Assembly (NCBI GenBank): GCA_011503125.2
Contig: WWBZ02000062.1
Coordinates: forward strand, 1,984,001-2,048,000
DNA: 64,000 nucleotides
Direction of reading: 5' to 3'
DNA from: Botryosphaeria dothidea
Lineage: Eukaryota; Ascomycota; Dothideomycetes; Botryosphaeriales; Botryosphaeriaceae
Shown here in pieces: positions 23,053 to 33,503 of this stretch; within the stretch, counting starts at the first letter, position 1; each line of letters opens with the position of its first letter. A program made the position numbers and the translations under genes. The notes under the pieces were generated by a model. It was not told the DNA's origin. It did not search any database and saw nothing but the letters and a program-made list of their open reading frames with translations.

Positions 23053-23517
23053 TCAAACTCCCACCAAGCCCCTCGTCATGGCACCAAAAACGAACCGCAC
23101 GATATCCCTGACACAAACATCACGCGTCAGCACAAGTCACTCATCCACAGTAGCACCCCAAGTCTTCTCATGTCAAAGAAATTAATTAAAAGCAGCGAGA
23201 GCAACATACAGCGCGCCTTGGCCCACCGCATCCACCGCGGCCACCGCGCCGTGCGGCCTATCCACCTTCTGTCTCCTCCACCATCCCTTCAAAGTTCCCT
23301 TGTCTTCCTCCTCCGCGTGGACGGGGCTGTATTCGTCCGTACTTTGTTGGCCTGCTGGTGTCTCCGAGTTCTTCGAGGACTGGGTCTTCTCTGCGCGTGC
23401 GCGAGCGTCACCCTCGGCCTTTGCTGCGGCGACGATGGCGTCGAGGTCACGTGATGGTTGTGGTGATGATGAGCGTTGTTGTTGGGAGGTGTTTGCTTCG
23501 AGGCACTTGTGGTCCAT
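23053..23517 (-). CDS. Small two-exon protein of unknown function
   Basis: Exons 23517..23210 and 23107..23053 are joined by a 102-bp intron (GTATGT donor, CTGAC branch site, TCAG acceptor) and give 120 aa with exact phase. Without the intron the frame ends shortly after the donor; with it the tail becomes GALDIVRFVFGAMTRGLVGV, which is more protein-like. The first 75 residues are hydrophilic and rich in Gln, Ser, Ala and Glu, with a helical, charged stretch (IVAAAKAEGDARARAEK). The end is GWWRRQK, then a mildly hydrophobic, glycine-containing helix. I do not recognise a family. A membrane-associated C-terminus is possible but not strongly hydrophobic. Confidence 0.6.
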
Positions 23518-25098
23518 GGTGCTGAGAAGTTGCGAAGTGTGTCTGGTTGTTGCCGGCTATGGAGAGCAGCCTTGTTTGTTGTTCGAGGCGGTGAGATTGT
23601 GTCTGTCTGAAGATTGATTGGCTGACGAGGTTGTTGGCTTCGCAGAAGCACTTGATGTTGTGAACGATTGATCGTGTGTGCGATGCTGAACTGATAAGTG
23701 TACACATGGCTGAAGAAATGCCTTAATTATAAGTTACGGTCACGAAAAGGCGTAGTAGAGTAGCATCAGCTCCGCCGTCCAACAACGCAGCAGATCACCG
23801 TGCCTCAGAGCGGTTCTCGAGGCTGTGTTGATCCTTCGATGCGGCGCTCGCACTTTTCGGGGCCCGAAAAGCAATTCGCGCATGATTACCCTCTTACCTC
23901 AACATGCTTGTCCTCGTCAGGAAAACCAAGGAGTGCATTGCCAGCCTGAACTCTCCATGAAGAATGGCTTCTCGTCGAAATGCGCAAATCAGGCAGTTCT
24001 AGAAGGACGGGAGAAGGTTGAGAGTCGCGGGGGCGAAGAGCTATGACGCCGGGCGTGTGACAGTGGAGGGCGGCTATAAGCGCGCCCAGCCACGAAGGAT
24101 GCGAGCAAGGCGCAGGCTGCTGGAAATAGAAACCACATCCACCTCATCGCTTACTTGATAGCAAAGAACTGAGGGGATATTTTGAGACTGAGTGATTTTG
24201 TGTGACACGGCGCGGGAGCGGCAGTTGATGGACATGATGGATAGAGCAGTGCACGGTGGAGCGCGGCGGAGGGTGCGGTGCGGGAATAACGCGGGAACAG
24301 GCCGTCCTGTACTGCACTGTGCCGGAACATCGCTGGACTGCAAGAGTAGGTCTTCAGAGCAGAAAGCGCGCAAAGGCAGGGCCGGCGGGCGCTAAGTAGT
24401 GGAGATTGCGGTCATTCCAAGACACAGGCCTCGCGGTACATGGCAGCGTGATGGAAGGTACTTAAGATCAGATCAGCAGGTGTGGGAGATCCCTTGCCGC
24501 ACTTCCAGCGCGCACACGCAAGCAGCTTCACCTGACAAGCTCTCGGCACCGTCTATCCGCCCGCGCCCAGCGCCGGCCAGCCAATTCGGCGCCGTCGCCT
24601 GCCGCCTTTCCGGCGGCCTGCCAGGCGCACAACGGATGTCGGCTTCAGGCAACAGCAAAATGCGTCATGTTGCCTTACAAGAACAGCGTCGAGTCGGCCC
24701 GAATTGAAGCGGTCGTCGTTCTAAACACCACGGGATGCCGTCCTGCTGCTGTCTCAATGGCTGATTCCCGCGCGTGAACGCGGTCCGAGCGCTGCGGACA
24801 GGCGACTGATGCTGATGATGGTTGAGGCCGCTGTCCATCGCGTAGACCTTGCCGAGATCCGCGCTGCATGACCCAGAGCCGCTTGTTCCCAAGCAACTTA
24901 TAAACTCGGGGGCCAAGCTTCCATTCCACTCCATGAGCCATCTGGTCCTGCTGTTCGAGAGTGCCTTTGACCGCCATCGCTGTTCCTGTGAGTTCTCCTC
25001 TCCTCGCGCCGGCCCTGAGCTCAGAGCACACCTATTAATAGCAACACAGCGCGCACCTACCAGAACAACACTCACCCAGACCCGCACCAACTCCCGCC
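23518..25098. other. Intergenic, no gene seen
   Basis: This 1.6-kb stretch lies between two small divergent genes. GC-rich blocks give open frames, but none shows a domain, intron signals or coding bias. It presumably includes both promoters. Confidence 0.4.
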
Positions 25099-25431
25099 AT
25101 GCCCTCTTCTTTCACCCGCGACTCCTCGCCCTCGTCCAGAGCCAGCTCGCCGCCCAAGTATCCGCCACCCTCGTATGGAGCCACCCATCATGACCTCGAG
25201 GCAGCCATTGCCGATCCGGTGAAGAGCAAGGGCAGCAATGTCGTCGCGACCGAGGTGCGCATGGAGCCGGCGTGGATGGCTTGGCGTCGCGAGCGCATGC
25301 AGATTCTGGGGCCGGTGCAGCAGGACAAGAGGATTCTGCTGTGGGCGTGGGCGGTGCTATGTATCTTGGCCATCACCCTCGGCATCGGATTAGGCCTTGC
25401 CTACAAGAAACCGCAGCAGCCGTCCGCCTGA
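25099..25431 (+). CDS. Small single-pass (tail-anchored type) membrane protein
   Basis: A single exon of 110 aa. The N-terminal 50 residues are Ser/Pro-rich (SPSSRASSPPKYPPPSYGAT, with a PPPSY motif). A charged helix follows (MAWRRERMQILGPVQQDKR), then one strong hydrophobic segment (ILLWAWAVLCILAITLGIGLGLAY, about 78-101) just before a short basic tail KKPQQPSA. This layout suggests a tail-anchored or type II protein with the N-terminus in the cytosol. The start sits after a CCGCC-type context with no other ATG nearby. The family is not recognised; the membrane topology is inference. Confidence 0.7.
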   Translation: MPSSFTRDSSPSSRASSPPKYPPPSYGATHHDLEAAIADPVKSKGSNVVATEVRMEPAWMAWRRERMQILGPVQQDKRILLWAWAVLCILAITLGIGLGLAYKKPQQPSA

Positions 25432-26192
25432 TCTGGTGCGGGCGCTTCGACCGCCTTGCATGAAGGAGTTACCGCTTCGGGCTGCAGGCCCAGCACGCAA
25501 ATTACGATGGCCCGCTCGCAGGCCTCTCTAGGCGAAGGCGGAGCTGACGACACCGCGTTCGGACGTCGTCGGCGAGTCGCCAGACAGGGCGTGACCTGGA
25601 GTCGAGAAACACGCGGCGTGCACCAGCTCGCGGAGGCGCTGCCAGAGGGGGAAGCCTGCGTTTGACAGGCGAACAAGGTGCGACAAGGCGGGTGAAACAA
25701 GCAACTAAGCGAGCCATGGAAGTGTGGGGTTCAGGAGAATTTCGGGCGCAATTCCACCAGCCATGCGCCTCCTTCCCGACACTCCGTGCAAACCGTCCCG
25801 GGGTCTGTTGCCCACCAGCACGAAACACCCCCTCCCCTCCCATCTACAACCGGGAAGGCTTCTCTCTACTTGGCACACACGCCCGTGGACGCCTCCTCAA
25901 CCACGGCTAAACGCCCTCATTCCCGCCGCACGGAACGCCTGGCTCGTCCGACTTACGTCAACCGCGCCCATGTTTCCCTTTGCAGCCCATCGTTCGTCTA
26001 TAGAACCATGTCTTCCAGAACTGCTGTCTCCCTATTCCCTGTCCATAGCTTAAATACAAGTCCCGCGCTGCCCCGGTAGCAGTCGTTTCTCCAGCATCCT
26101 CCCTTCGCTGAGCACCTGAAGTCTTTCATTGCATTTCGCATTCCTTACCTTCTTGCAAATCCTTGCTTTCAGCTTTCTTCACCGCATTCACA
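25432..26192. other. Intergenic, promoter region of GH12 gene
   Basis: This 761-bp stretch ends in a C/T-rich leader (26060-26190) typical of strongly expressed fungal genes. It includes a TTAAATAC element near 26050, about 140 bp before the GH12 start. No other gene is seen. Confidence 0.4.
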
Positions 26193-26936
26193 ATGAAGTT
26201 CTCCACCACTGTCCTCTGCGCTGGCGCAGCCGCCGTTGCCTCTGCCGCCCCGAGCAAGACTCTCAACCGTCGCGCCGACTTCTGCGACCAGTGGGGCAGC
26301 GTTGAGACGGGCTCTTACACCGTCTACAACAACCTTTGGGGCGAGGGCAACGCCGACAGCGGTAGTCAGTGCACCGGCGTCGACAGCCTGAGCGGCTCCA
26401 CCGTCGCCTGGCACACCAGCTGGTCGTGGACCGGCGGCCAGGGCCAGGTCAAGTCGTACGCCAACGTCGTCCTCTCGGACATCGAGCAGAAGCAGCTCAG
26501 CGCCATCTCGTCGATCCCCACCACCTGGAAGTGGAGCTACACCGGCAGCGACATCGTCGCCGACGTCGCCTACGACCTCTTCACCAGCTCGACCGCGGGC
26601 GGCGACGAGGAGTACGAAATCATGGTCTGGCTGGCCGCCCTCGGCGGCGCCGGCCCCATCTCGTCGACCGGCAGCAAGGTCGCCACCACCACCATCGGCG
26701 GCGTCTCGTTCGACCTCTACAGCGGGCCCAACGGCCAGATGACCGTCTTCTCCTTCGTCGCCAGCTCCGAGGCCCAGTCCTTCGACGCCGACCTCAAGGA
26801 CTTCATCGACTACCTCACCACCAACCAGGGCCTGAGCACCAGCCAGTACATCAAGAGCATCGGCGCCGGCACCGAGCCCTTCACCGGCTCCGACGCCAAG
26901 TTCACCACCACCGCCTTCTCCGTCTCCATGTCTTAA
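26193..26936 (+). CDS. Glycoside hydrolase family 12 endoglucanase/xyloglucanase
   Basis: An intronless gene of 247 aa, the usual GH12 length. The start [21 protein letters not shown] is a classic signal peptide, followed by a likely propeptide end at LNRR. The catalytic domain shows [32 protein letters not shown], and the nucleophile Glu in [15 protein letters not shown] (about 140-154). The acid/base Glu lies in GAGTEPFTG near 225. Members cleave beta-1,4-glucan or xyloglucan outside the cell; some family members act as apoplastic elicitors in plant interactions. Third positions are strongly C-biased, consistent with high expression. Cellulose versus xyloglucan preference cannot be told here. 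Confidence 0.95.
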   Translation: MKFSTTVLCAGAAAVASAAPSKTLNRRADFCDQWGSVETGSYTVYNNLWGEGNADSGSQCTGVDSLSGSTVAWHTSWSWTGGQGQVKSYANVVLSDIEQKQLSAISSIPTTWKWSYTGSDIVADVAYDLFTSSTAGGDEEYEIMVWLAALGGAGPISSTGSKVATTTIGGVSFDLYSGPNGQMTVFSFVASSEAQSFDADLKDFIDYLTTNQGLSTSQYIKSIGAGTEPFTGSDAKFTTTAFSVSMS

Positions 26937-27305
26937 AGGGTGTCGGAAATTGGGATTTTGTGAATCACCCGTGCGGGGCTTGCCGCGCTTTCGTTGTACA
27001 GAAATCATTTACCTGAGTAGATATTATACATTGAATCACTTTGTCGCGAACAACTGCATGTGTGCGGGCGCTTGTTGGTGTGACGTGCTGTTAATCTGAC
27101 CCGGACGGCGGCTCTTAATCTATTATGCTTGTTTCCTTAAATTAAGCATCTGGGCGTCGGAGCCGAGGCTTGAATGCATAGTGGACGGGCTACTTTCAGC
27201 TGGCAAGTGGTTCCAAACAGACAGCTGTTTGTATAAGTACTGCGAAGGATCTTGATCGACGTCGTAATGCTTACTAAAGTGGACGTCGGAGTTGGGCACA
27301 TATTA
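26937..27305. other. Intergenic between GH12 gene and MITE
   Basis: This 369-bp stretch holds the GH12 3' flank, turning AT-richer toward the MITE. No gene is recognised. Confidence 0.45.
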
Positions 27306-27626
27306 GGGAGGTTTAGCACGCCGGATTTTTACGATTTTTCTTAACCGAGGCCCCTGAAAGTTACTAGATCCAGTGGGAGGGCCTATACCTCTTTTAACTA
27401 CTTTTAAGGTTCTTAAAACGAGTTAAAAATCCGTGTACCTACCGGAACGCATCTAGCGGGTACTATACGTAACCTAGCGCTAAAAGCTCCGGTCTAGCGG
27501 GCTTATCCAACTGGCTGTATTAGGCCACCCGAGATCAGCCGAGCGTCTTATTAGATAAGAGAAACCCCCTAGATCCGGCAGCTGACAATTCCGTTAAAAT
27601 ATCAAAATTGGCGTGCTAAACCTCCC
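27306..27626. mobile_element. Tc1/mariner-type MITE
   Basis: The 321-bp element begins GGGAGGTTTAGCACGCC (27306-27322) and ends with the exact inverted copy of these 17 bases (27610-27626). Similarity continues imperfectly further inward. It is flanked by TA on both sides (27304-27305 and 27627-27628), the target duplication of Tc1/mariner elements. The interior is AT-rich and has no open frame of note, so this is a non-autonomous miniature element that would depend on a transposase elsewhere. No second copy is visible in this window. Confidence 0.85.
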
Positions 27627-28679
27627 TATTGCAAGCTTCGTTGTCACCGGCTCTAATTTGTGGCGAATGCGGTGTAGAGACGAATCATGGAAGTAGTCTC
27701 AGCTGCTCGCAGCATGACTAGATCAGCTTCCCGCTCGCGCCCAAGCTCTCTCAGTACACCCGGACTTAGCAATTGAACGCTCCGAAGGCTAGGCACGTCG
27801 CGGGCACGGACACGACGTGCACGTTGCAATACGGCATCCGGCCGGCTACGATCGTTACCGATGCCGCTGCTGGCCTGAATCGGTGAGAAGTTCCGCGCCT
27901 GGACGAACACCGCCCCGGCCAGTGTGGATACCATCGAACGAGGCTGTGTGATTGGCCGGCAAATTTCTCAAGAGCATCTACAGCTAACGCGGGGAGTGGC
28001 GATTTGTATCACCCCTTCGAGCTGATGGCGGCTCCGAAGGCGTGGAACGGCCACGCTTGGAAACTTGATTCAGTACGGGCAGCACAAATTCGTGGATTGT
28101 TCCGGATTTGCCATTCACGCTCGGCCTGAATGGGCTCTTGCGCTGACGTGTGCGCTGAATGTTCCGCGTACAAACCACTTGACACTATTGGTATTGCGAG
28201 AACGTCAATCACGTTTCTCCACATACCTTTGCATGGGGATCCCAAAAGTGCTAGGCGGAGGGCCTTTTATTTTCAGTAATCCCAGCATCTTATTGGCGGG
28301 CTGTTATTTAATGATTGATGACTTACAAGCTCGCTGCCACTTCTAAAGTAGTCACAGTCATCACAGCTAGTTCGGCCCGTTTCAGACGCTTGACAGTCGA
28401 CCGTTCTACATCCGCTCTTCGTCCGCTCTGACTAGTTTCTATTTCTGCCCGAACCTGAGCTTTGTCGATCCGTCTTCTGCTGCTTAGAAATCACATGTTG
28501 CCTGCACATGCTAGACAGTATACTCCTCGCACGCGTAGCGCGGCCGCAGTAGATTCCGTGTTCCGATAAACCTGAGGAAATGACAAACTTGAATCGTTTA
28601 TAAAGCGTGCATGTTCGCTTCAGTACTGCATCTAGACAGGAAGACTTCTACTTCAGCAATTTCCCATTCGAAATCAACC
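27627..28679. other. Intergenic after MITE, no confident gene
   Basis: This 1-kb stretch holds a 93-codon open frame on the minus strand (27934..27653). It is rich in Arg, Ala and Leu and could be a relic of an unidentified gene; no family is recognised. A TATAAA element at 28599-28604, about 80 bp before the next start codon, probably belongs to the NmrA-like gene. Confidence 0.4.
28599..28604 (+). promoter_or_regulatory. TATA-like element of NmrA-like gene
   Basis: TATAAA lies 76 bp upstream of the ATG at 28680 in otherwise mixed-composition DNA. The distance fits fungal TATA promoters. Confidence 0.4.
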
Positions 28680-29898
28680 ATGGTCAAAGTCGCAGTCGCC
28701 GGGTTTGGAGGTCATAATACTCCCCCGTCACGTATCGTACAGTGCTGATAAGCAAATGCAGAAGTCGGTCGAGAGATAGTTGACGCAATACTAGCCGAAG
28801 GTCAACATGAGGTTACCGTCCTCTCGAGGAGAGTGAGAAAGCACCGGTCCGATGAGTGAAGAAAATGACTAATTTCTTAAGAATGCACCCGACAGTATTC
28901 CACATGCGTTGAACTGGGTCAAGGTAGACTATCAGGATAAGGAAAATCTGGTCGATGTCCTTCGAGGGGTCCATACCGTTTTATCTTTCATTGTCGTCCA
29001 CCAGGACGTAGGAAACGAGTCACAAAAGAACCTCATCGATGCTTCCATTAAAGCTGGTGTGAAGCGCTTTGCTCCGAGTGAGTGGTCATTGTGAGTATCA
29101 GCTGCTGCACAATCAACCGTGGGTGCGTGAGGCTGACTTGGCGAAGGTACGTTATCGACGACTTCCCCTTCTATGGGGGCAAGGCCGTCATCCGCGAATA
29201 TTTGAAGGAAGTGAACAAAGCGAGAAAGGTGAGAAATAGGCTAAGCCTTGCACCGCCGTGCTCTGGCTTACCAATAGCGTTCAGGTTCTTGAATATTGTT
29301 CGTTTGTTCCGGGGGTCTTTATGGATTACCTTGGACCTCCGGAGAAGTTGAGCAAAAACCTTTCGCACACTCAGCAGTTTATGGACTTCAAAAATTGCCG
29401 TGCTATCCTGCCAGAGGACTCCGATGCTACGGTATCATTTACCACCGTTGGAGATGTCTCAAAGCTGGTCACAAAGGCCCTGAGCTATGAAGGAGAATGG
29501 CCCGCCGTAGGAGGGATAGCCTGTAACAAGATCACGTTATCCGAGCTGCTTGAACTCGGCGAGAAGATCCGAGGTACGTTTTATAACCGCACATATGTGT
29601 TCCGTTCGGAGAGCAAGCTGATCGTTCGCGAACAGGACGAAAGTTTTCTGTGGAGCGAGTCAAGCTGGATGATCTCAAAGCTGGAAAATTGAAAACATCG
29701 TGGATTCCCTCGGCTGACCATCCAGCCATTGCACCCGAGCAGCTTAGGGCTGCGGCAGAAATGTTTACAACTTACAGTCTTCTTTCCATTCACAGAGGTG
29801 ATTTAGACCTGCCGGACCAATGGAATCGGCTTCTTCCAGATTTTCAATACGTCAGTCTTGAGGACTTTCTTCGCAACTCTTGGGAGAAGGAATTTTAG
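28680..29898 (+). CDS. NmrA/isoflavone reductase-like NAD(P)-binding protein
   Basis: Six exons (28680..28710, 28762..28832, 28882..29090, 29147..29228, 29285..29573, 29636..29898) sum exactly to 314 aa. All introns are 49-62 bp. The N-terminal nucleotide-binding loop is VAVAGFGEVGREIV, with TVLSRR at the end of beta-2, where the Arg residues favour NADPH. FAPSEWSL (about 97-104) corresponds to the conserved segment after beta-4, and a Lys in the following YGGK may be the catalytic base. A substrate-binding C-terminus follows (FVPGVFMDYL, VSFTTVGDVSKLV). Relatives include isoflavone and pinoresinol-lariciresinol reductases and fungal CipA-like proteins. The substrate is unknown. It lies 1 kb upstream of an exporter, co-oriented with it. 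Confidence 0.88.
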
Positions 29899-30870
29899 CC
29901 GAAGCACGAGTCTTAGATATTTCGAGTCTCAAAGGAAAATTCGCGCTACTGATGCCTGGATTGTCATGCTGTCTGCTCTGGTGAATAGCTCTCCCTGCCA
30001 TGCCAAGATAACACCGCCCACAACGCCGACAGCTCCGCATCCATGTGCTATCGCTTCACCCTCTGCAGGGAAGTGAGAAGCTGAACATCCTTGCATTCCT
30101 TATTCATATACGTATATACCGGTTCGTCGGGGTTGATTCGATCAAAATATAAATGGAATATATGTTCCGCCATGGGTGTGTAGGAATTTTCTGTGCAACT
30201 ACAACTTCATATCATTCAATGCAAGGTAGTCCTACCGCAAAGATTTGCACCATCACGAGCAATCTCCATGATTCGGAGATCAATCAAATAATTGTAAAGT
30301 CAAAATTGCTTTTTCGGCAAGGGTGTTCTCCAGGTGGGTCCCCGTGAATCATGGCGTGCGAGAGGGCTGCGGCTTTAAACTTCAGGAGCGGGGAATCTGG
30401 CAGCTTAATCATGATGCACAAGGCAAAAGGGCCTTTAGGAGACACGTCAAATGCTGCGGACGTGCGGCGGGACGGGACGCGCAGAGACCCTGTGAGACCT
30501 GCGGCAAACTTTACCCGATCGAGTAAGCCTTGGAGATATTTGGATGTGGGACCGTTTTCTTCGCACTCCACCCCCACCAATCACTGGCAATCGATGGCAT
30601 AATAAGCTTATCACAGCACTCATCGTAACGCAATCGAAACCGCAGCTGGACCGTCTCTGCGCTGGAAATTGCTGCTCGAGAACAGTCGCCGGACTCGGCT
30701 AACCGGCTGATCGTCTGCTGTCAGAACGACCATGATGGCTCCTGCGCCATATATTTGTCGACATGGCTATAACGCCCTTCGCAGATCTGTGGAACCCAGG
30801 GTGCTTCCGGTTCTTCTCAATTTAGCTCGGTCATCCGTCTTGCTTCAACTCTGTCTCTCAACGCACCGCA
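29899..30870. other. Intergenic, no gene seen
   Basis: This 972-bp stretch lies between the NmrA-like gene and the MFS gene. It includes an AT-rich part (30080-30300) and no recognised coding sequence. Presumably it holds the promoter of the exporter. Confidence 0.4.
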
Positions 30871-32774
30871 ATGAACAATTCCCCAGCCTCCGCCAAAGCC
30901 CTGGCCATGGTCTGCAGCAGCGAGAAATTCGATGAGCCTCCCGCTACTTCCCCGGTCATGTCAGTCGAAGAACCTCTGGACGTAATCAATCAAGTTATGA
31001 CGGCAGCCACTACAGAATCATCCCCACGGCACGGGATGGTCCACGAGGGCCAGGCGCCAAGCGATATCAGCAAAGCTTCACAACTCATCATTACGTTATT
31101 GGTCATCCTCGGCAACTTGACACAGGTGCGATGGTACTCTTCTGAACTATCTTATATGACTCCATGTTTTGACTACCTATGATAGTTTATTTCCATGTTC
31201 ACGACGGTGGCAGCAGGTTTCAAGCTGAGTTCGGAGTTGGGGCACGATGCTCAACCTGGCCAGGCCAATTGGATGGCTGCAAGTTACTCGTAGTGCACCA
31301 TCGATCCTCTCGACCTTTGAAACTTGCTAATACAGCACCATCAGACTCACTCAAAGTGCCTTCGTCCTGGTCAGTGGGCGCCTCGGGGCTGTATTTGGCC
31401 ACCAGAGACTTCTCTTGCTCGGAGGTGCCGTTATCGTCGTCTTTTCTTTGGTAAACGCCTTTTGCACTACTTACGATTCATTTGTCGCTGTTAGAGCCCT
31501 CACTGGAATTGGCGGTGGCATTCTGATGCCAAACGCGGTCGCAACACTTACCATCATGGTTCCACCGGGAAAGGCTCGCAACATAACTCTGGCCGCCTTT
31601 GCAGCATCTCCGCCTGTAGGGGCCATGATCGGTGCATTGTTTGCCGGGCTGTTCATCGAGTTGGCGGAGTGGAAATATCTCTACATATTCATGTGGGTTC
31701 TCATCCTGGCTCAAGGTTCCAGGCTTGAATGGACACTGACTTATATCGAAGAGCCTGTCTCGGCGCCCTCGTATTCGGCGCTCTATTCTTCGCCCTCCCC
31801 AGTGAAGAACCCGTAGACAAGGGCGGCGAGATCGACTACATCGGAAGCATCCTGGGCATCAGCGGCCTCGCACTCTTCAATTTCGCCTGGAAGTGAGTCG
31901 CACACCACCATCAACCTCTCGCACCGCCACACACTGACAAACTCTCCACAGCCAGGCCCCTTCGGTCGGCTGGCAGACGCCCTACATCCCCGTCATCCTC
32001 GCGCTCTCCATACTCGCCTTCACCGGCTTCCTCGTCTGGGAAAGCCGATTCGCGCGCGCGCCCATCATGCCGCTCACCATCTTCGCGGCGCCGACCTTCG
32101 CCGCGCTCATCTTCGTCGTGCTGCTGACCTACATGTCCTTCGGCATCAGCCTGTGGTACATGGTGGCGTGGCAGCAACTGCTGCGCGGCTGGAGCGTGCT
32201 GCGCCTCGCGGTCGGCTGGATCCCGTTCAGCGGCGGGGCGTCGTGCGCGGTCGGGCTGGCGGCGTGGCTGGTCCCGCGCCTGCAGGCGCAGTGCATCATG
32301 GCCGTCGGCGTGCTGGCGTGCCTGGCGTCGACGCTGCTGGTCGCCACGATGCCCGCGCAGCAGCTCTACTGGAAGCAGACGTTCCCGGCGATCCTGGTCG
32401 GCAGCATCTGTCCGGACTTCGTGTACGTGGCCGCGCAGATCATTGCGAGTAATAGCGTTGGGCGCCGCGATCAGGGCGTTGCGGGCAGCCTGATTGGGAC
32501 GTTGAACCTGTATGGGAATAGTTTGGGGCTGGGCTTTGCCGGGACAATCGAGGTGCGGCTGTTGTCAAATGGTGCGGGAGAGGTGAAGAGTTATCGTGCG
32601 GCGTTGTATTTTGGGGCTGCGCTGGCGGTGGCCGCTTTGGTGTTGGACCTTGCTTTCGTGAGGGTACCGAAAGATGATCGGCAGGGATGGAAAGAGTCCG
32701 AGGTGTCGGATGATCCGCATGAGCTTACGGATGGCCGTAGAGTTCCTGGGGCTGCCGGGAGTGACAATGTGTGA
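30871..32774 (+). CDS. MFS exporter, DHA2-like (14-TM type)
   Basis: Five exons (30871..31125, 31186..31289, 31345..31692, 31752..31892, 31952..32774) sum to 556 aa with exact phase. A cytosolic N-terminus of about 70 residues precedes the first helix (LIITLLVILGNLTQF). Family signs include GQANWMAASYSLTQSAFVLVSGRLGAVFGHQ (the helix 2-3 loop, motif A region), VRALTGIGGGILMPNA (helix 4) and AASPPVGAMIGALFAGLF (motif C-like, typical of antiporters). Later helices extend to LVLDLAFV before a hydrophilic tail. Members of this group export drugs or secondary metabolites using the proton gradient. The cargo is unknown. A link with the co-oriented NmrA-like reductase upstream is possible but unproven. 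Confidence 0.88.
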
Positions 32775-33039
32775 GAGGAGGGACAAGTTGTTCTGTGAAG
32801 ACAAGGCGAGGCATGCTCCTCTCAGTCTGTTTACAACTTTCAGAGAGGGAGGAGGGGTCTATGATGGGAGAACCAACAGTTTCATGGTTTCGAACTGATG
32901 ATTTTAGAGATACGACTTTCATATGATAGGAAAAAGGCGCGGGTGGCGGTTCATGGTGTTACGAAGAAAATTATTGGATCAGCCAACAGAACAGAATTAG
33001 CAAAAACTTTTATATGGTGAAACCTATTTATAGACCAGA

Positions 33040-33480
33040 AAGTAGTGTTACTAAACGGTTCTCATCCCGAAGCGCTTTCGCTCCTCACGCAAAAGGCCAT
33101 TCACATGGAAAGAATGGTGGGCGAAGGAGTGGAACCCTGCGTCGATCTGGGTGAACCCTGAGCATGATAGTAGTCCACTCCATCTAGCCTCGTATGAAGG
33201 CCATGAAGCTGCGGTCAAGATTCTTCTCGCTGCAGGAGCCAAAAAAAATGCCAAAAACTGTCAGACTTTCTTGCCTTACTACCTCAGGCATCTCAGTTAT
33301 CTCGAATGTTCTATCCTTTATACAACAACACTCTTTGATGCCCAACCCCGCATCGGCACTCTCTCTCGGATCTTTAGTATCCTCGGTTATGTAGTCATCA
33401 CTCGTGTATATAAGCAAGCCTACCGACCTCCCTCTCAGGAGATAGGCAGAATCTACTCTCTTTTCTGACCTCACAACTCT
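33040..33480 (+). pseudogene. Ankyrin-repeat relic
   Basis: One ankyrin unit is clear in one frame (DSSPLHLASYEGHEAAVKILLAAGAKKNAKN, from about 33166). A preceding stretch in another frame (LLNGSHPEALSLLTQKA) looks like the end of an earlier unit and runs into stops. No start codon or splice site rescues it. It lies just upstream of the longer ankyrin reading frame and is probably a decayed part of the same or a duplicated gene. Confidence 0.45.
33407..33414 (+). promoter_or_regulatory. TATA box upstream of ankyrin gene
   Basis: TATATAAG lies 90 bp upstream of the ATG at 33504 and inside the decayed ankyrin relic. A pyrimidine-rich leader follows it. Together they suggest that transcription of the downstream frame starts here. 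Confidence 0.45.
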
Positions 33481-33503
33481 TCACTCTCAAATCCAACAAA
33501 AAC

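Noticed and set aside
26169..27016. Long frames on both strands across the GH12 gene
   Set aside because: Gly/Asp- or Arg/His-rich shadows created by the strong third-position bias of GH12; GH12 itself explains the region.
27653..27934. 93-codon minus-strand frame beside the MITE
   Set aside because: Arg/Ala/Leu-rich with no recognised family, no start context and no splice partners; noted only as a possible relic.
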